DNA from: Leucosporidium creatinivorum
Taxonomy: Eukaryota; Basidiomycota; Microbotryomycetes; Leucosporidiales; Leucosporidiaceae
Direction: 5' to 3'
DNA: 64,000 nt
Assembly (NCBI GenBank): GCA_001600635.1
Contig: BCKL01000020.1
Span: 62,001-126,000 of the forward strand
Within the stretch, counting starts at the first letter, position 1; every line of letters begins with the position of its first letter. The notes beneath the pieces are model-generated. The model made no database searches and had not been told where the DNA came from. It saw only the letters and a list, made by a program, of their open reading frames with translations. This document shows positions 53,603 through 64,000 of the stretch, in pieces. The translations under genes were made by a program, and so were the position numbers.

Positions 53603-53779
53603 TCAAAACCCTGGCTTGCTGTCCACCGAGAGCTTCGAGAGTTGTCCTTGAGCGAAGATGAGCCGTCTCATCTGCTTCGTGAGCTTGTAGATGTCGCCTC
53701 CGGTGCGTTCGGTTTTGTGCTGCGCTTCTTGAAGCCCTCCCTGCACCTTGCGAGCGTCGAGNANGGTGAGCTGAGCCAT
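53603..53779 (-). CDS. 58-codon open frame, left copy, possible small gene end
   Basis: An ATG-started frame opens MAQLT, has two ambiguous bases in one codon, continues LDARKVQGGLQEAQHKTERT and GGDIYKLTKQMRRLIFAQGQ, and ends KLSVDSKPGF. The composition is amphipathic and helical, unlike the chance frames around it. A second possible exon lies upstream (SHLDVLRTSCTLLRDLSSL) with a GTANGT donor, so this may be the last exon of a somewhat larger gene. No family was recognised. The identical frame is at 57234-57410 on the plus strand. Confidence 0.35.
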   Translation of the reverse strand: MAQLTXLDARKVQGGLQEAQHKTERTGGDIYKLTKQMRRLIFAQGQLSKLSVDSKPGF

Positions 53780-54116
53780 CGCCGAAGGTCGTCGACCGCC
53801 GTTAGGGCCGACTTAGGATCAGCTGTGAGCGCGAGTGTCTTTGCGAAAGAGCTAAGTATCTCTGAGATGCCCTATCAATCTTCANGGCGCCGTCCCCGGG
53901 ACNTACANAGGATAGANAGCTCTCCCTCGGCGGTAGGTTGCGAGAGAACGGCTCGATGCAGGGACGAGAGGTCTCGTAAGAGGGTGCATGACGTGCGAAG
54001 GACATCAAGATGGGATTTGAAGAGATTGGACACCACTACAGAAGCTTCACCTTGCACTCAAGTGACCGCTTCTGAGCCCGTCGCAGGTTGCCTTCCTCCC
54101 TCATCTTTCGCTCGCC

Positions 54117-55957
54117 ATGGGAATCAAAGGACTCACCGCGCTCATCAAGGAGCATGCTCCCGGTGCTATCAAGGAGACGGATATCAAAGCTCTTTTTGGC
54201 AGGGCGGTCGCTTTAGACGCGTAAGTCTTTTAGTGCTGTACAGCTGCAGGAAAGAGTTCGAAAGAGTCGGGGGAGCGCGAGCAGGGCGGCGCGCGGTCGA
54301 ACGGCACGATGGGAGGCTTAGCTGACGCCCTTCGCTTGCAGCTCCATGTCCATGTACCAGTTCCTCATCGCTGTAAGGCAACAAGACGGCCAGCAGCTCA
54401 TGAATGAGCAGGGAGAGACGACCTCCCACTTGATGGGTGAGACGCGTCGCGTGAGCGTAATTGAGGATGAGCTGACGCGTCTGACGACCTACAGGATTCT
54501 TCTACCGCACTCTGCGCATGATTGACAACGACCTCAAGCCTTGCTACGTCTTCGATGGCAAGCCGCCCGACCTCAAGTCCATGGTCGTAAGTTGCGCGCT
54601 CATCGCAGCCTTCGCCTCAACTGCAGAGCTCGGAGCTAATATTGCGCGGAAATTGTACAGCTCAAAAAGCGTTTCTCTGCTCGCGAGGCTGCCAAGGAGG
54701 GCGAGGAGGAGGCCAAGGAGACGGGTGAGGCTTTGCATCGTGACGGCGGAGGCGGAGGTCTCAGAAAGCTGATGCGAACCATTGTCGACCTACAGGTACC
54801 GTCGAGGACGCCGACAAGCTCAACCGTCGCCAGGTCAAGGTCACTCGCCAGCACAACGAAGAGTGCCAGAAGCTCCTCACGCTCATGGGAATCCCTTGGA
54901 TCACCGTACGTGCCGTGTATCGCTCTAGACGCACAGGACAGCTGACTGCTATCCTACAGGCTCCCTCCGAGGCCGAAGCGCAGTGCGCCGAGCTCTGCCG
55001 TGGAGGAAAGGTGAGCTCTTAGCCCGAGTTCGGCGATCCCCTTCTCGGCTGACTTGCCCTCGACACAGGTTTACGGCGCCGGAACCGAAGACATGGACAC
55101 GCTCACCTTCAACTCGCCGATCCTCCTTCGTCACCTCACCTTCTCTGAGGCTCGCAAGCTGCCCATCGAGGTGATTACGCTCAAGGATGCTCTCGAGGGA
55201 CTCGAGCTCAACATGGATCAGGTGAGTTTAGTGACACTCGCTCGCTCAAGCCCTCTACTCACACCTTCCTTCCTACCAGTTCATCGACATGTGCATGCTC
55301 TGCGGATGCGACTACCTCGAGCCGATCAAGGGAGTCGGAGCCAAGACGGCGCTCAAGCTCATCAAGGACTACGACTCGTTCGAAGACATCATGGCTCACC
55401 TTCGCAAGGGCAAGAACCCTCCCCCCGAGGACTGGCCTTACGAGGCGGCGAGGGAGCTCTTCAAGCACCCCGACGTCACCCCAGCGAGTGAAGTCGAGGT
55501 AGGTCTTAAGCCGACGCTAAGCTACTCAGCACCGCCTTCGCACAAGAGCTGATCATCTCTACTCATCAACAGCTCGTCTGGAAAGAGCCCGATGTCGAGG
55601 GTCTCGTCGAGTTCCTCGTGAGGGACAAGGGATTCGCGTGAGTTCGGCTCGGCTTCGCGCTGAGGGGGGTCGCTGACGCTTTCGCTCCCACTCTTCTCTC
55701 CCACCACAGCGAGGACCGCGTGCGCAAGGGTGCAGATAGGCTCAAGGCTCGCCTCAAGACCAAGCAGCAGGGTCGTCTCGACAGCTTCTTCACCGTCAAG
55801 CCCAAAGATCCCAAGGACATCAAGAAGAGGAAGGTGGGTGCTTGAGACTCTCGTCGAGCAAGGAGAGCCGTCACTGATATGCTCCCTACTTCACCAATAG
55901 CCTGACGACAAGAAGGACTCGAAGAGCAAGAAGGCCAAGCCTGCGCCGAAGAAGTGA
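54117..55957 (+). CDS. RAD27: Flap endonuclease 1
   Basis: The protein starts [20 protein letters not shown] and carries the N-domain [20 protein letters not shown] and [14 protein letters not shown]. The I-domain has [18 protein letters not shown] and [14 protein letters not shown] with the metal-binding acidic residues. The helix-hairpin-helix region is [20 protein letters not shown]. Near the C-terminus is the PCNA-binding box QGRLDSFF, followed by a lysine-rich tail ending [11 protein letters not shown]1 cuts 5' flaps in Okazaki fragment maturation and base excision repair. The first exon and the promoter lie inside the inverted repeat; the rest is unique. The family usually has VYAAGSEDMD, so the GT here is a mild variation. 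Confidence 0.92.
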
Positions 55958-56785
55958 GGCGGCGGCTCGCGGTCGCTTGGATACTTGCTTGCCAAAAGGG
56001 CGCCTCGAAGGCTCCTGTGTACATCCCCTACTCGTCGTTTTTCCTCTCCCCTTTGTCTGCTTTGCAAAGCTGTGATACCCTAGCTGCTGAGGCCGTCGGT
56101 CGCGAAGGAGCGAGCTCGGTGAGGTGCAGGCGATCTGCTTCTCATCAGAAGGGCTGAGAGCCAAGTCCTCTCCTGCAATAGTGGCCGACCTGACCACAAC
56201 ATGCTGACAGCCTATTGTCGCCCCTTCGAGCTGCCCCCGAATTACCGCTCTCCCTTTTGCTCAGAAGAGGCTGCTCGCAGAGAGAGGGCGGGAGTGAACA
56301 GACTCGAGGGCGCTACCAGCTTCGTCCGGGGCACCCAGAGAGCCTCGACGGAGGTCAGGGTTATGAGCATCTGCACGTCTGTGGGCCAATCGACCAGAAA
56401 CGAGCTATAGCGGGCGCCGACGCCGAAGCCGTTCGAATCATGGAACTAGACAGGAGATGGCGTTCATGCTGAGCTGGAACAGGAGTACGCGATGCTCGTG
56501 GCATCTACATAGCACCATTTTACTTGCAGACGATGAGCGCCCGGGGGAAGCGGAGCGAGAGCGCTCGGCGACGACTGAGCAGCTCGGCTCTCCGTCTTTC
56601 GATGCAAAGCGAATACACGAGTACGATCTTAGCCCCCAATAAGAGGGGAGGAGAGAACAGCGCATAGGATGCAGAAGGTGGTGCACCTTCTCGCAAGCCC
56701 GCTCACGGAGCCTGCAACTCAGCTCGGCAAGTCCGAGTCGGCTCAGCAGCCCAGTGAGCAGCGCTCACGAGTTCTGCAGGACGGC
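55958..56785. other. Spacer between FEN1 and the right inverted-repeat arm
   Basis: FEN1 3' flank followed by unassigned sequence. Several open frames on the plus strand (for example one with LHVCGPIDQKRAIAGADAEA near 56380) look partly protein-like, but none joins into a model I can support. It may include remains of a gene disrupted by the duplication. Confidence 0.35.
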
Positions 56786-56794
56786 AAGACTTAC

Positions 56795-56896
56795 GCGCAA
56801 AGCGACCGCCCTGCCAAAAAGAGCTTTGATATCCGTCTCCTTGATAGCACCGGGAGCATGCTCCTTGATGAGCGCGGTGAGTCCTTTGATTCCCAT
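56795..56896 (-). pseudogene. Copy of the FEN1 first exon
   Basis: It encodes [20 protein letters not shown] and FGRAVAL like the gene at 54117, then differs by two bases just before the donor and passes into unrelated sequence beyond gtaagtctt. No other FEN1 exon follows. Confidence 0.8.
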
Positions 56897-57233
56897 GGCG
56901 AGCGAAAGATGAGGGAGGAAGGCAACCTGCGACGGGCTCAGAAGCGGTCACTTGAGTGCAAGGTGAAGCTTCTGTAGTGGTGTCCAATCTCTTCAAATCC
57001 CATCTTGATGTCCTTCGCACGTCATGCACCCTCTTACGAGACCTCTCGTCCCTGCATCGAGCCGTTCTCTCGCAACCTACCGCCGAGGGAGAGCTNTCTA
57101 TCCTNTGTANGTCCCGGGGACGGCGCCNTGAAGATTGATAGGGCATCTCAGAGATACTTAGCTCTTTCGCAAAGACACTCGCGCTCACAGCTGATCCTAA
57201 GTCGGCCCTAACGGCGGTCGACGACCTTCGGCG

Positions 57234-57410
57234 ATGGCTCAGCTCACCNTNCTCGACGCTCGCAAGGTGCAGGGAGGGCTTCAAGAAGCGCAGCACAAAA
57301 CCGAACGCACCGGAGGCGACATCTACAAGCTCACGAAGCAGATGAGACGGCTCATCTTCGCTCAAGGACAACTCTCGAAGCTCTCGGTGGACAGCAAGCC
57401 AGGGTTTTGA
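57234..57410 (+). CDS. 58-codon open frame, right copy
   Basis: It is the mirrored twin of 53603-53779 with the same start, stop and ambiguous codon. It converges on RPL3, about 150 bases from the RPL3 stop. See the left copy for what can be read; no family was recognised. Confidence 0.35.
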   Translation: MAQLTXLDARKVQGGLQEAQHKTERTGGDIYKLTKQMRRLIFAQGQLSKLSVDSKPGF

Positions 57411-57560
57411 GTTTCGACAGCGGGAGGCGACTGTGGTTTGCAATCAAATCTCCAACTGTACTAGACGAGTCCTGCCACCCTCCCAGCAACGCGCAAGTAC
57501 CCAGCGTTACCAGCAAAGCGACCGACACACCGTCGACCCAAGCGGAAGAGACCTAGACGA

Positions 57561-59370
57561 TTAGGCCTTGATCTTCTTGACTCCCTCGAAGGCGTTCTTC
57601 TCGGCAACGGTCTGGAAACGTCCGTGACCGAACTTCGAAGAGGTATCGCTGTAGTGAAATAGGTGTCAGCGGCTGCAGAGTGTACGGGAAAGGCGAGGAG
57701 CAGCGCGTACATGAACTTGAGCGAGATCTGCTCGAGGGCCTTGCGCGAGGTGTGGGTGATGAGACTCTTGCGGAGAGTGATAACACGCTTGTTGACACCG
57801 GGGCACGATCCCTGTACGATAGGAAAGGAAGGGAGTAAAGTTAGCGCTGTCCGGGGAGCGAGACGACCGCGCCGAGCGACCATTGCCAACTGGCAGAGGT
57901 CGACGGCGGCCGAAAGTGACGGGGATTCCCCTGCGATAATGTTTTTTGCGTACCTTGATGAGAATGAAGTCGTTCTTGACGATACCGTAGCGGACGAATC
58001 CTCCCATGGGGGTGATGGCCTGCGAGAAGGACGAGCGCCGAGGAGGGAAGGGGCGGCAAAAGTCAGCTCAGAGTCCTCTCTACATACTGCTCCTCAAGAG
58101 TCAAGTAAGAACGCACCTTGGTGGTAGTGTCGAACTCGGTCGAGGCAGAGTTGGGGTCCTCGGCCTTGCCAACGCGGTACACCTTCTTGTTGAGCTCGGT
58201 ACGGTGGTGGTATCCGTTCTGTTGTGAAGCTCCGGTCAGCTTGATGCTGCATCTGTACGAAGCTCGATAAAACCCACCTGTCCAGCACGGGCGACCGAGT
58301 ACATGACCTTGGAAGGGTGCCACGCTCCGATACAAGCGACCTTACGAAGACCCTTGTGGGTCTTGCGAGGGAGCTTCTTGGTTCCCCAACGGTGGGTGAC
58401 TCCTTCGAATCCGTGACCCTGAGTGACACCGATGATATCGATGTTCTCGTTCTGCTCGAAGACCGAGGCGACGTCGACGGTCTTCTCGAAGTGGGACTTG
58501 GCGAACTCGACCTTGTCGGCAACGGATCCTCCGTTGACCTGGATCTCCATGAGGTGGGCCTTCTTCTGCTCGAGGCCGGTCTTGCGGACTGTAGTGAAAG
58601 TAGGTCAGCGCATGTCGAGCGACGGAAGAGCGAGGAAACGTACTCTGAGTGTGGGCAAGGACACGGACGACGGTGCAGTACTTGGAGATGCGCTCAAGCT
58701 CGCGAGCGATGGACGACTTGGGTCCAGACTCGGCGTGCTTCTTAGCGTACTTGGTGAATGCCTTTTTCTTGGACCTGTACCAGTTCTTGTAGAAGCGACG
58801 CTTGACCTCGTCCGAAAGGTGCTCGGCCCAGACGGTGGTGAGGGAGCGAAGTCCACGGGGGGTCTCGACGTAACCGACAACTCCAACAACGACCATAGGG
58901 GGGGTCTCGATGATGGTGGCGGCCTCGACAACCTCGCGCTTGTGCATCTCTGCGGTGGGGAGAGGCGGGTCAGCGATTCGGCTCACGTCGGTTCCTGGCC
59001 GAAGCAGCTCAAGACGCACTGGATCCGGGGCGCTCGAGGTCGCGAACGATGTGGGTCATTCCGGCCTTGTATCCGAGGAAGGCGGTGAGGTGGACGGGGG
59101 CCTTGGCGTTGTCCTGCGAAGCGCGAAGGGGGTCAGCATGCGCTCTGCGCGGTTCGTGAATCGCCAGCCTTCTGGTCGAGCGGCAGCGGTCCAACGTACA
59201 ATGGGGAACGACTTGGCCTTTCCGCGGTGCCGGGCGGCACGCTTGCGGGGCAAGAATCCAAGGGATCCGTGACTGGAGGGGAGCAGAGAGAGGGTCAGCT
59301 CGAGCTCGGCTGGGGGAGACGAGTCTGTAGTCTCAACTCACCGGGGCTGCTCGTACTTCCTGTGAGACAT
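57561..59370 (-). CDS. RPL3: Large subunit ribosomal protein uL3
   Basis: This is the complete gene: [10 protein letters not shown], then [60 protein letters not shown], the exon with [16 protein letters not shown] and [20 protein letters not shown], then [20 protein letters not shown] and the end [12 protein letters not shown]. These are the invariant blocks of eukaryotic uL3, which lies near the peptidyl transferase centre. Nine or so short introns are present, common in basidiomycete ribosomal protein genes. The 3' half from the HPSKVMYS codons on is shared with the truncated copy at 52683-53442. Confidence 0.93.
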
Positions 59371-60244
59371 GTTGAGAACTGTGTAGTGGTAGGAAAGAGG
59401 GAGAGGAGAGGCACACAGGTCAGCCCTTCAATCCCTCGACGTCGACGATTTTTTACTCCGAGCTGCCGCCTCCCACGACCTCTTCCAGCGCCCTGTAACC
59501 CAGCAGCCAGGCAGTAGGCGGTGCATCCCATCACTGTAGCCCTGTAGCCCTTCTGTCGACCCCCCTCAGCCTCCCGCAAAGTACGCCAAACGCAGACGAC
59601 GAGTTTGCTCTCCGGCTGAGCCTCCGAGAAGGGCGATGAGAGGTAGTGATGGTGTAGAGTCGATGGGAAGGGTGCAGAATGTGCTGGTGTACGATTGCCG
59701 AAGGGTAGCGCGAAGCTTACAGATTGGCACAAGTACGGGAGAAGCAAGAAAGGCTGGCCGCTCGATTCGAGGACTTGGGCGAATTCGCAGCTGCAGGCGA
59801 GAGGGGGTTCGGCTGCTCTCTAGCCTTTCCATCGACTTGCATCCGAGCAGAGACAGCTCCAGTGCATCGTACAGACTATTCTGCACGCAGACCGAAGTCC
59901 TTGCTGCACTACATACCTCGCGCCGAATTGGACTCGCATTCGATCGCTGCCAACTCTCGGTCTCCTTCCTTTCCCTCTTTCCGCTTCACCGTCTGTTCGA
60001 GAGCATAGTCTACAGTATCTGTAGCGCTACCAGGTGAGTTCCAGCTACCCGTGCATGTCTACCGCACTTGAAGCTGATCCAGGCCGCGAGCGCTTCAGCC
60101 TCCCCTTCTCTCGCTCTCGGATTTCAGGCTCTGCTGTAGGAGGACATGCGCGACTGTTAAGACTAGCTTACTCGTGAGTACTGAGCTCACCTAGCCCATC
60201 CTTATCATGTACTGACCAGCTCGCTGCAAAAGCTCAAACCAACA
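59371..60244. promoter_or_regulatory. Divergent interval between RPL3 and the FMP27-like gene
   Basis: About 0.87 kb between two divergent starts. A donor-like gtgagt stands three bases downstream of a caccag-type run near 60033 and a branch-like ctgatc near 60074, which could mark a 5' UTR intron for the plus-strand gene. No gene is seen. Confidence 0.4.
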
Positions 60245-63200
60245 ATGAAGGCCGTCGCCCTCGTCTTTTATGCGCTGGTCGCGCTCCTCACGCTCCGGGT
60301 GCTGCTACCCATCCTCCTACGACTATTTGCACCCGCCCTCAGCATCGGACGTCTCTCGCCGCTCGGCCTAGGCGACATCGCGTGGACTTCACAGCTCGGA
60401 GGCAGCGCTCCACAAGAGCGAATCCGAGTCCATGTCGGCCGCGTAGGCTGGAGCTGTTGGGGCAGCAAGACGTGCAGCAAAGGCTGGTTCGTCCTCAAAC
60501 TTACGGGAGTGCGCGTTATCATCCCTCGCGCTGCACTTCTCGCTCCTCCTCGCGGCGCGAGCTCCAAGCAGCGCACCCCTCCTACGCCGTCAAAGGACCC
60601 GCCAGTCGACCCCAAACCCACCGAGGGCAATTTCGCTCGTCTCCTGCACCTCCGCCACCGCCTCGTCGCTCCCGCCCTCGACCGACTCAGCAGCGTCGCT
60701 TCGGCTCTCTCCTCCGCCCTCGTTCTCTTCGCGGTCCAGGTCGACTTCGCCGTCGAGATGGAGAGCACTCTTACTGCTACTGGAACACTCAGCGCAGGAG
60801 TCGAAGTCGGCGGTCACCTCGGTGCCTCCAAATCGTCCTCGTCGCCCTCCCGCGACCTTCGGGAGACTCGACTCGGCGGCTGGCTCGCCCTCGGCAACCT
60901 CGAGATCTTTGAAGCCCATCCGACCCCATCTGCCAACGCCCCTTCCACCAATTTCACTCCTCCCCTCCCCGCTCTCGCCATGCGGGAACGACTCGTCGTC
61001 TCGCTCTCCGCTCCCCTCGGTCCAGCAGGAGGATTCGCCGCCCTCGTCAGCAGCAAAGGCCGCTCCTTTCGCGCCGAGGAGGCGAGTCTGCGGGCGAGCA
61101 TCACGTTCGGAGCAGGTCAAGCGGGAGATGGAGAAGGTGTGCATGTTCGCATTCACGAGTTGAAGCGGATCGTGACGAAGGCCGAGGAGGTCGGTCGAGA
61201 ACGAGCTCGGATGCTGGAAGAGCATCGCGAAGGAGTCGACAAGCGGGAGGGGCCAAGTCAAGACCAAGAGCATCCTCCGCTCAAGAAGATGTCGCCCATC
61301 CATTACCTCCGCTCCGTCGAGCTCTCCCTTCCCCTCTTTGTCCTCTCCGCCCACTACCACACGCCTCTTCACATCCTCGCCGCCTCTCCCAAGCGCCCTC
61401 TACCTCAATCCGTCGCCTTCGCATGGACCATCAAGGACGTGCAGGGCAAGCTCACGCTCGGCGGGACGACCGAGGAGGTCGCCAAGCAGCACTCGCAGTT
61501 TCTCGGCAAGGATCGCGAGCTGGGCTTGGGAGTACGTTTGTCGTGGGAAGAGATTGAGGGTAGAGTCAAGGTCAACGGCTCAGAAGGTGAGCTCTAGTGC
61601 TAATCTTGTCAGAACGAACGTCACGCTGACCCCGAATCGCTCGCAGAGGACATCCTCCCCTCTTCCGCCAAAGCCTTCTCTCTCGGCGCTTCCGCCCTCC
61701 ACATCACCTCGACCTGGCTTCCACCCTCCCTCGTCAAGTGCTCCTCCCAGACTTCTACCTCCGTCCCTCCTCGCGACTTCAACGACGAGACGATCGTCGT
61801 TGAGGGCATGGTCGGCGAGATGCGCGGCCACACGACCTTCGAGACGCTCGACAGTGCTCTACGCATCTTCAAGGCTCGCCCACGACCCGAGCTGCAACCT
61901 CGCAGCGCGAAGAACAAGAAGCCTCTCGCCCTTCGCGCTCTCCCTCGCGTCGTCGGCACTCTCGCCAGCGCAGGCATCGAACTGAGGATACAGGCGCCAC
62001 TCAACTCGGAGCTGCGCGAGGCAGAGGAAGACGATCACTTCTTCCGAAGCTGGTCCTCTCCCGAGCTCTTCTGTATCTCGTTCCCCAACGGAGCAGTCAG
62101 CTTCGCCTCGGAGTACACCGACCGGAGCGTCAGGCGCAACGAGGTGGATCGCAGGGTCGCCAAACGGATGGCCAAGCAGTCGTCGAGGGCGCAGAGGACC
62201 GAGGAGATGACCAGCACAGACGACGAGTCGCAGCAGGCGCCAACAGCGGAGCTCGAGAAGGCGCTCGGCGTTCCTCCACCACCTCCCATCTCGAGCCCGC
62301 CTCGCCGGCATCTTCCTCAGCGACCCGACACCACTCTCTCCAAGTACCTCGACTCTCACTCCCTCCGCTATTCTACCCACGCCCACCTCACCGCCGACAT
62401 GCTCAACATCTACATCCTCGCTACGAACCACGGCTCGACCAGCGCGGACGATGCTGCAGGATGGCTCGACGAGAAGCCTACTCTTCCCTCCGACCCGATA
62501 CGCCTCGACATCCTCGCCATCGGACCCGTCGAGATCACCACGACTCAGACGGTGAACGGCTCGGAGGAGGCGACCCCCTTGGGTCCAGTCGCCGTGCTCG
62601 ACTCCGACACGCACACGGGCGAGATCAACTTACTTGTCGAGGAGATTGGCATCGACCTCTGGCGCCCACTCGTCATGGGCAGCCTGCGCGACTTCCTCTC
62701 CTCCTTCGCCAGCGCCTCGGCCACATCGACCCTTCGCACTCCCTCCTCCTACGACAAGCCTCCCACCGAGCCGCCGAGACCTCTTGTCGACATCTTCCCG
62801 CCAGAGCAATGCCTCTACATCGCCGTCGCTTCCTTCGATCTTCGCATCGCCGGCTCGGATCCCAAAAACGACGAGCATGCATGCCGAGGAGTCGCGATGC
62901 ACTCTGGCCCCCTCATCTTCGAGTACCTCCTGCAAAAGTCGCTACGCTCGGGAGCCGTCAACTATGCCGATCGGCATCAGCTCGACATGCGCGAGGACAT
63001 CCGAGTCGAGGCCAACGCCAACGTCGCCGAGAAGGCTGGGACTCGTCAGGCGCTCCTCAAGTTCTCGCTCAACGACTTCCATCTCGACCCCGTCGTCGAT
63101 GCGAGGGCATCTCGAGGCCATACACGCAAGTACTCGAGTGTGCGTGGAGACGGGGAGCAAGACGAGGAGGATTGGGAGCTAAAGAACCGAGCGCAGATCT

Positions 63201-64000
63201 CGGATCTCGTCAAGCGGAGGAGGTCCATCATGCCCGTTCGCCGCAAGGAGGAGGCCAAGAAGAGTATCGTCGGCATTCCTCACATCGCCATTCGAGTGCG
63301 ACTGGGCGCAACGATCGCGGCAGCGCGGGAAGGAGAGTCTGCACCGCTGGACGAGGTCACTGTCTCCATCGAAGGCGACACAGTCAACCTTCGCGTCGAG
63401 CTCTTCACCATCTACCTCTGCCTCGTCGCCATCTCCGCCATCCGTTCCCTCTCTCCCAAATCAGCAGTCTCCCCTCATACTCGCCCACCTCCCGAAACCC
63501 CTCCTTCTCTTCGCCGACCTCCACCTCTCGTCAGCCTTCGCCTCGAGATCGCCGACTGCAACCTCTTCCCTACCCTACCTCACAACGTCAACCTATTCGG
63601 CCACATCCGTCGTCTTCGCATCCAGCACTCGCAGAAGATTGGGCTCCTCGCCGAGTGGGACATGTTCCTCCTCGCCGGCGAGTGTCCAACGGCGGCCGGC
63701 AAATGGGACGACATCATTCGCCTCCGAGTCACCACCCTCGCCATTCGACCCGAGCCCGACAACGACGGCTACAAGCCCTTCGTCGTTGTCCTCACCAGCG
63801 AGTCGGCGCGTCTTCGCATCCCATTCCGCTACGTCTTCTCGCGCATCGTCGACAACACGGCCAACCTCATCAAGGCGGTCAAGCAGCTCGTTCACCAGCA
63901 TGTCAAGGGTGGTCAAGACTTCATCATCGAGCCCTGCGTCGAGGAGGCTAAACGCCTGCCGAAGATTGAGATCAATGTTCGCATGTTCGCCATCGAGATC
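60245..64000 (+). CDS. FMP27: FMP27/Hobbit-type bridge-like lipid transfer protein, 5' part
   Basis: The start MKAVALVFYALVALLTLRVL gives an N-terminal membrane helix, followed by LSIGRLSPLGLGDIAWTSQL and the repeated beta-strand pattern typical of bridge-like proteins (GWSCWGSKTCSKGWFVLKLT continuing GVRV). A single intron near 61587-61647 is visible. Later blocks such as GEINLLVEEIGIDLWRPLVM and RRLRIQHSQKIGLLAEWDMF match fungal Fmp27 and animal BLTP2/Hobbit/SABRE. These form long hydrophobic grooves that move lipid between the ER and plasma membrane. More than 1,200 residues are read before the window ends; the family is usually over 2,500 residues, so the 3' half lies outside. Confidence 0.82.

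Larger units (their letters stand above)
52683..54229. repeat. Left arm of the RPL3-FEN1 inverted repeat
   Basis: This arm is the near-perfect reverse complement of 56786-58320. It contains the 3' part of RPL3, a 58-codon frame and the first exon of FEN1. Ambiguous bases at 53762, 53764, 53885, 53903, 53908 and 53917 mirror those of the other arm. One small length difference lies just after the RPL3 stop, and one in the FEN1 first exon. Confidence 0.85.
56786..58320. repeat. Right arm of the RPL3-FEN1 inverted repeat
   Basis: The arm pairs with 52683-54229. It holds a copy of the FEN1 first exon, the 58-codon frame and the 3' half of the intact RPL3 gene. Ambiguous bases at 57097, 57106, 57111, 57128, 57249 and 57251 mirror those on the left. 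Confidence 0.85.

Noticed and set aside
62461-63951. Open frame of 496 codons on the plus strand
   Set aside because: It overlaps the FMP27-like gene in another frame, is extremely rich in R, H, P and S, and has no domain; it is a frame shadow of GC-rich coding sequence.

Overview
The window is a gene-dense piece of a fungal nuclear genome. Nearly every gene is cut by several short introns (about 50-120 bases) with GTRNGT donors, a strong CTGAC or CTGAT branch site shortly before the acceptor, and little polypyrimidine tract. Together with the high GC content and protein content this points to a basidiomycete, probably a Pucciniomycotina (Microbotryomycetes-like) yeast. The lineage is inferred, since no marker gene was compared.

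Layout. (1) 595-4702: a Dhr2/DHX33-type DEAH helicase and a small unrecognised gene. (2) 4970-8535: two tandem F-box genes. (3) 8975-16726: Tma23/GPATCH4 G-patch protein, SCOC/DUF2205 protein, Sur2 sphinganine hydroxylase and a HAM1-like protein. (4) 17118-20712: two F-box genes on the minus strand, one broken. (5) 21497-26327: AOS1, TOM22 and CTU2. (6) 27165-30495: two F-box genes on the plus strand. (7) 30898-34745: a SET-domain/Tad3 gene, probably one fused gene, and TRP4. (8) 35060-38416: two F-box genes on the minus strand. (9) 38961-52227: a CAMK-like kinase with a long disordered tail, an aspartic protease, RNase H2 subunit C, a coiled-coil protein and URC1. (10) 52683-59370: FEN1/RAD27 between two inverted arms that carry RPL3 sequence; only the right arm belongs to a complete RPL3. 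(11) 60245-64000: the 5' part of an FMP27/Hobbit-type lipid-transfer gene, cut by the window end.

The main unusual feature is the F-box family. Eight paralogues occur as four two-gene cassettes in alternating orientation (+, -, +, -), spaced about 10 kb apart and separated by ordinary conserved genes. The paralogues share a diverged F-box, a leucine-rich repeat-like body, a C-terminal signature (CRARGIEPRGDERYFT), a phase-1 intron just before the stop, a second intron after the stop in most copies, and a conserved upstream leader block with its own probable intron. At least three copies carry lesions, while two inverted copies are nearly identical. This looks like a young, turning-over gene family. 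A substrate-adaptor role in SCF ubiquitin ligases is inferred from the F-box alone.

Two near-identical inverted repeats (about 19.0-20.7 kb with 27.2-28.9 kb, and 52.7-54.2 kb with 56.8-58.3 kb) carry ambiguous bases at mirrored positions. The assembler evidently could not separate the arms, so these regions deserve structural checking. I saw no retroelement, DNA transposon, CRISPR array, tRNA or rRNA gene that I could support.
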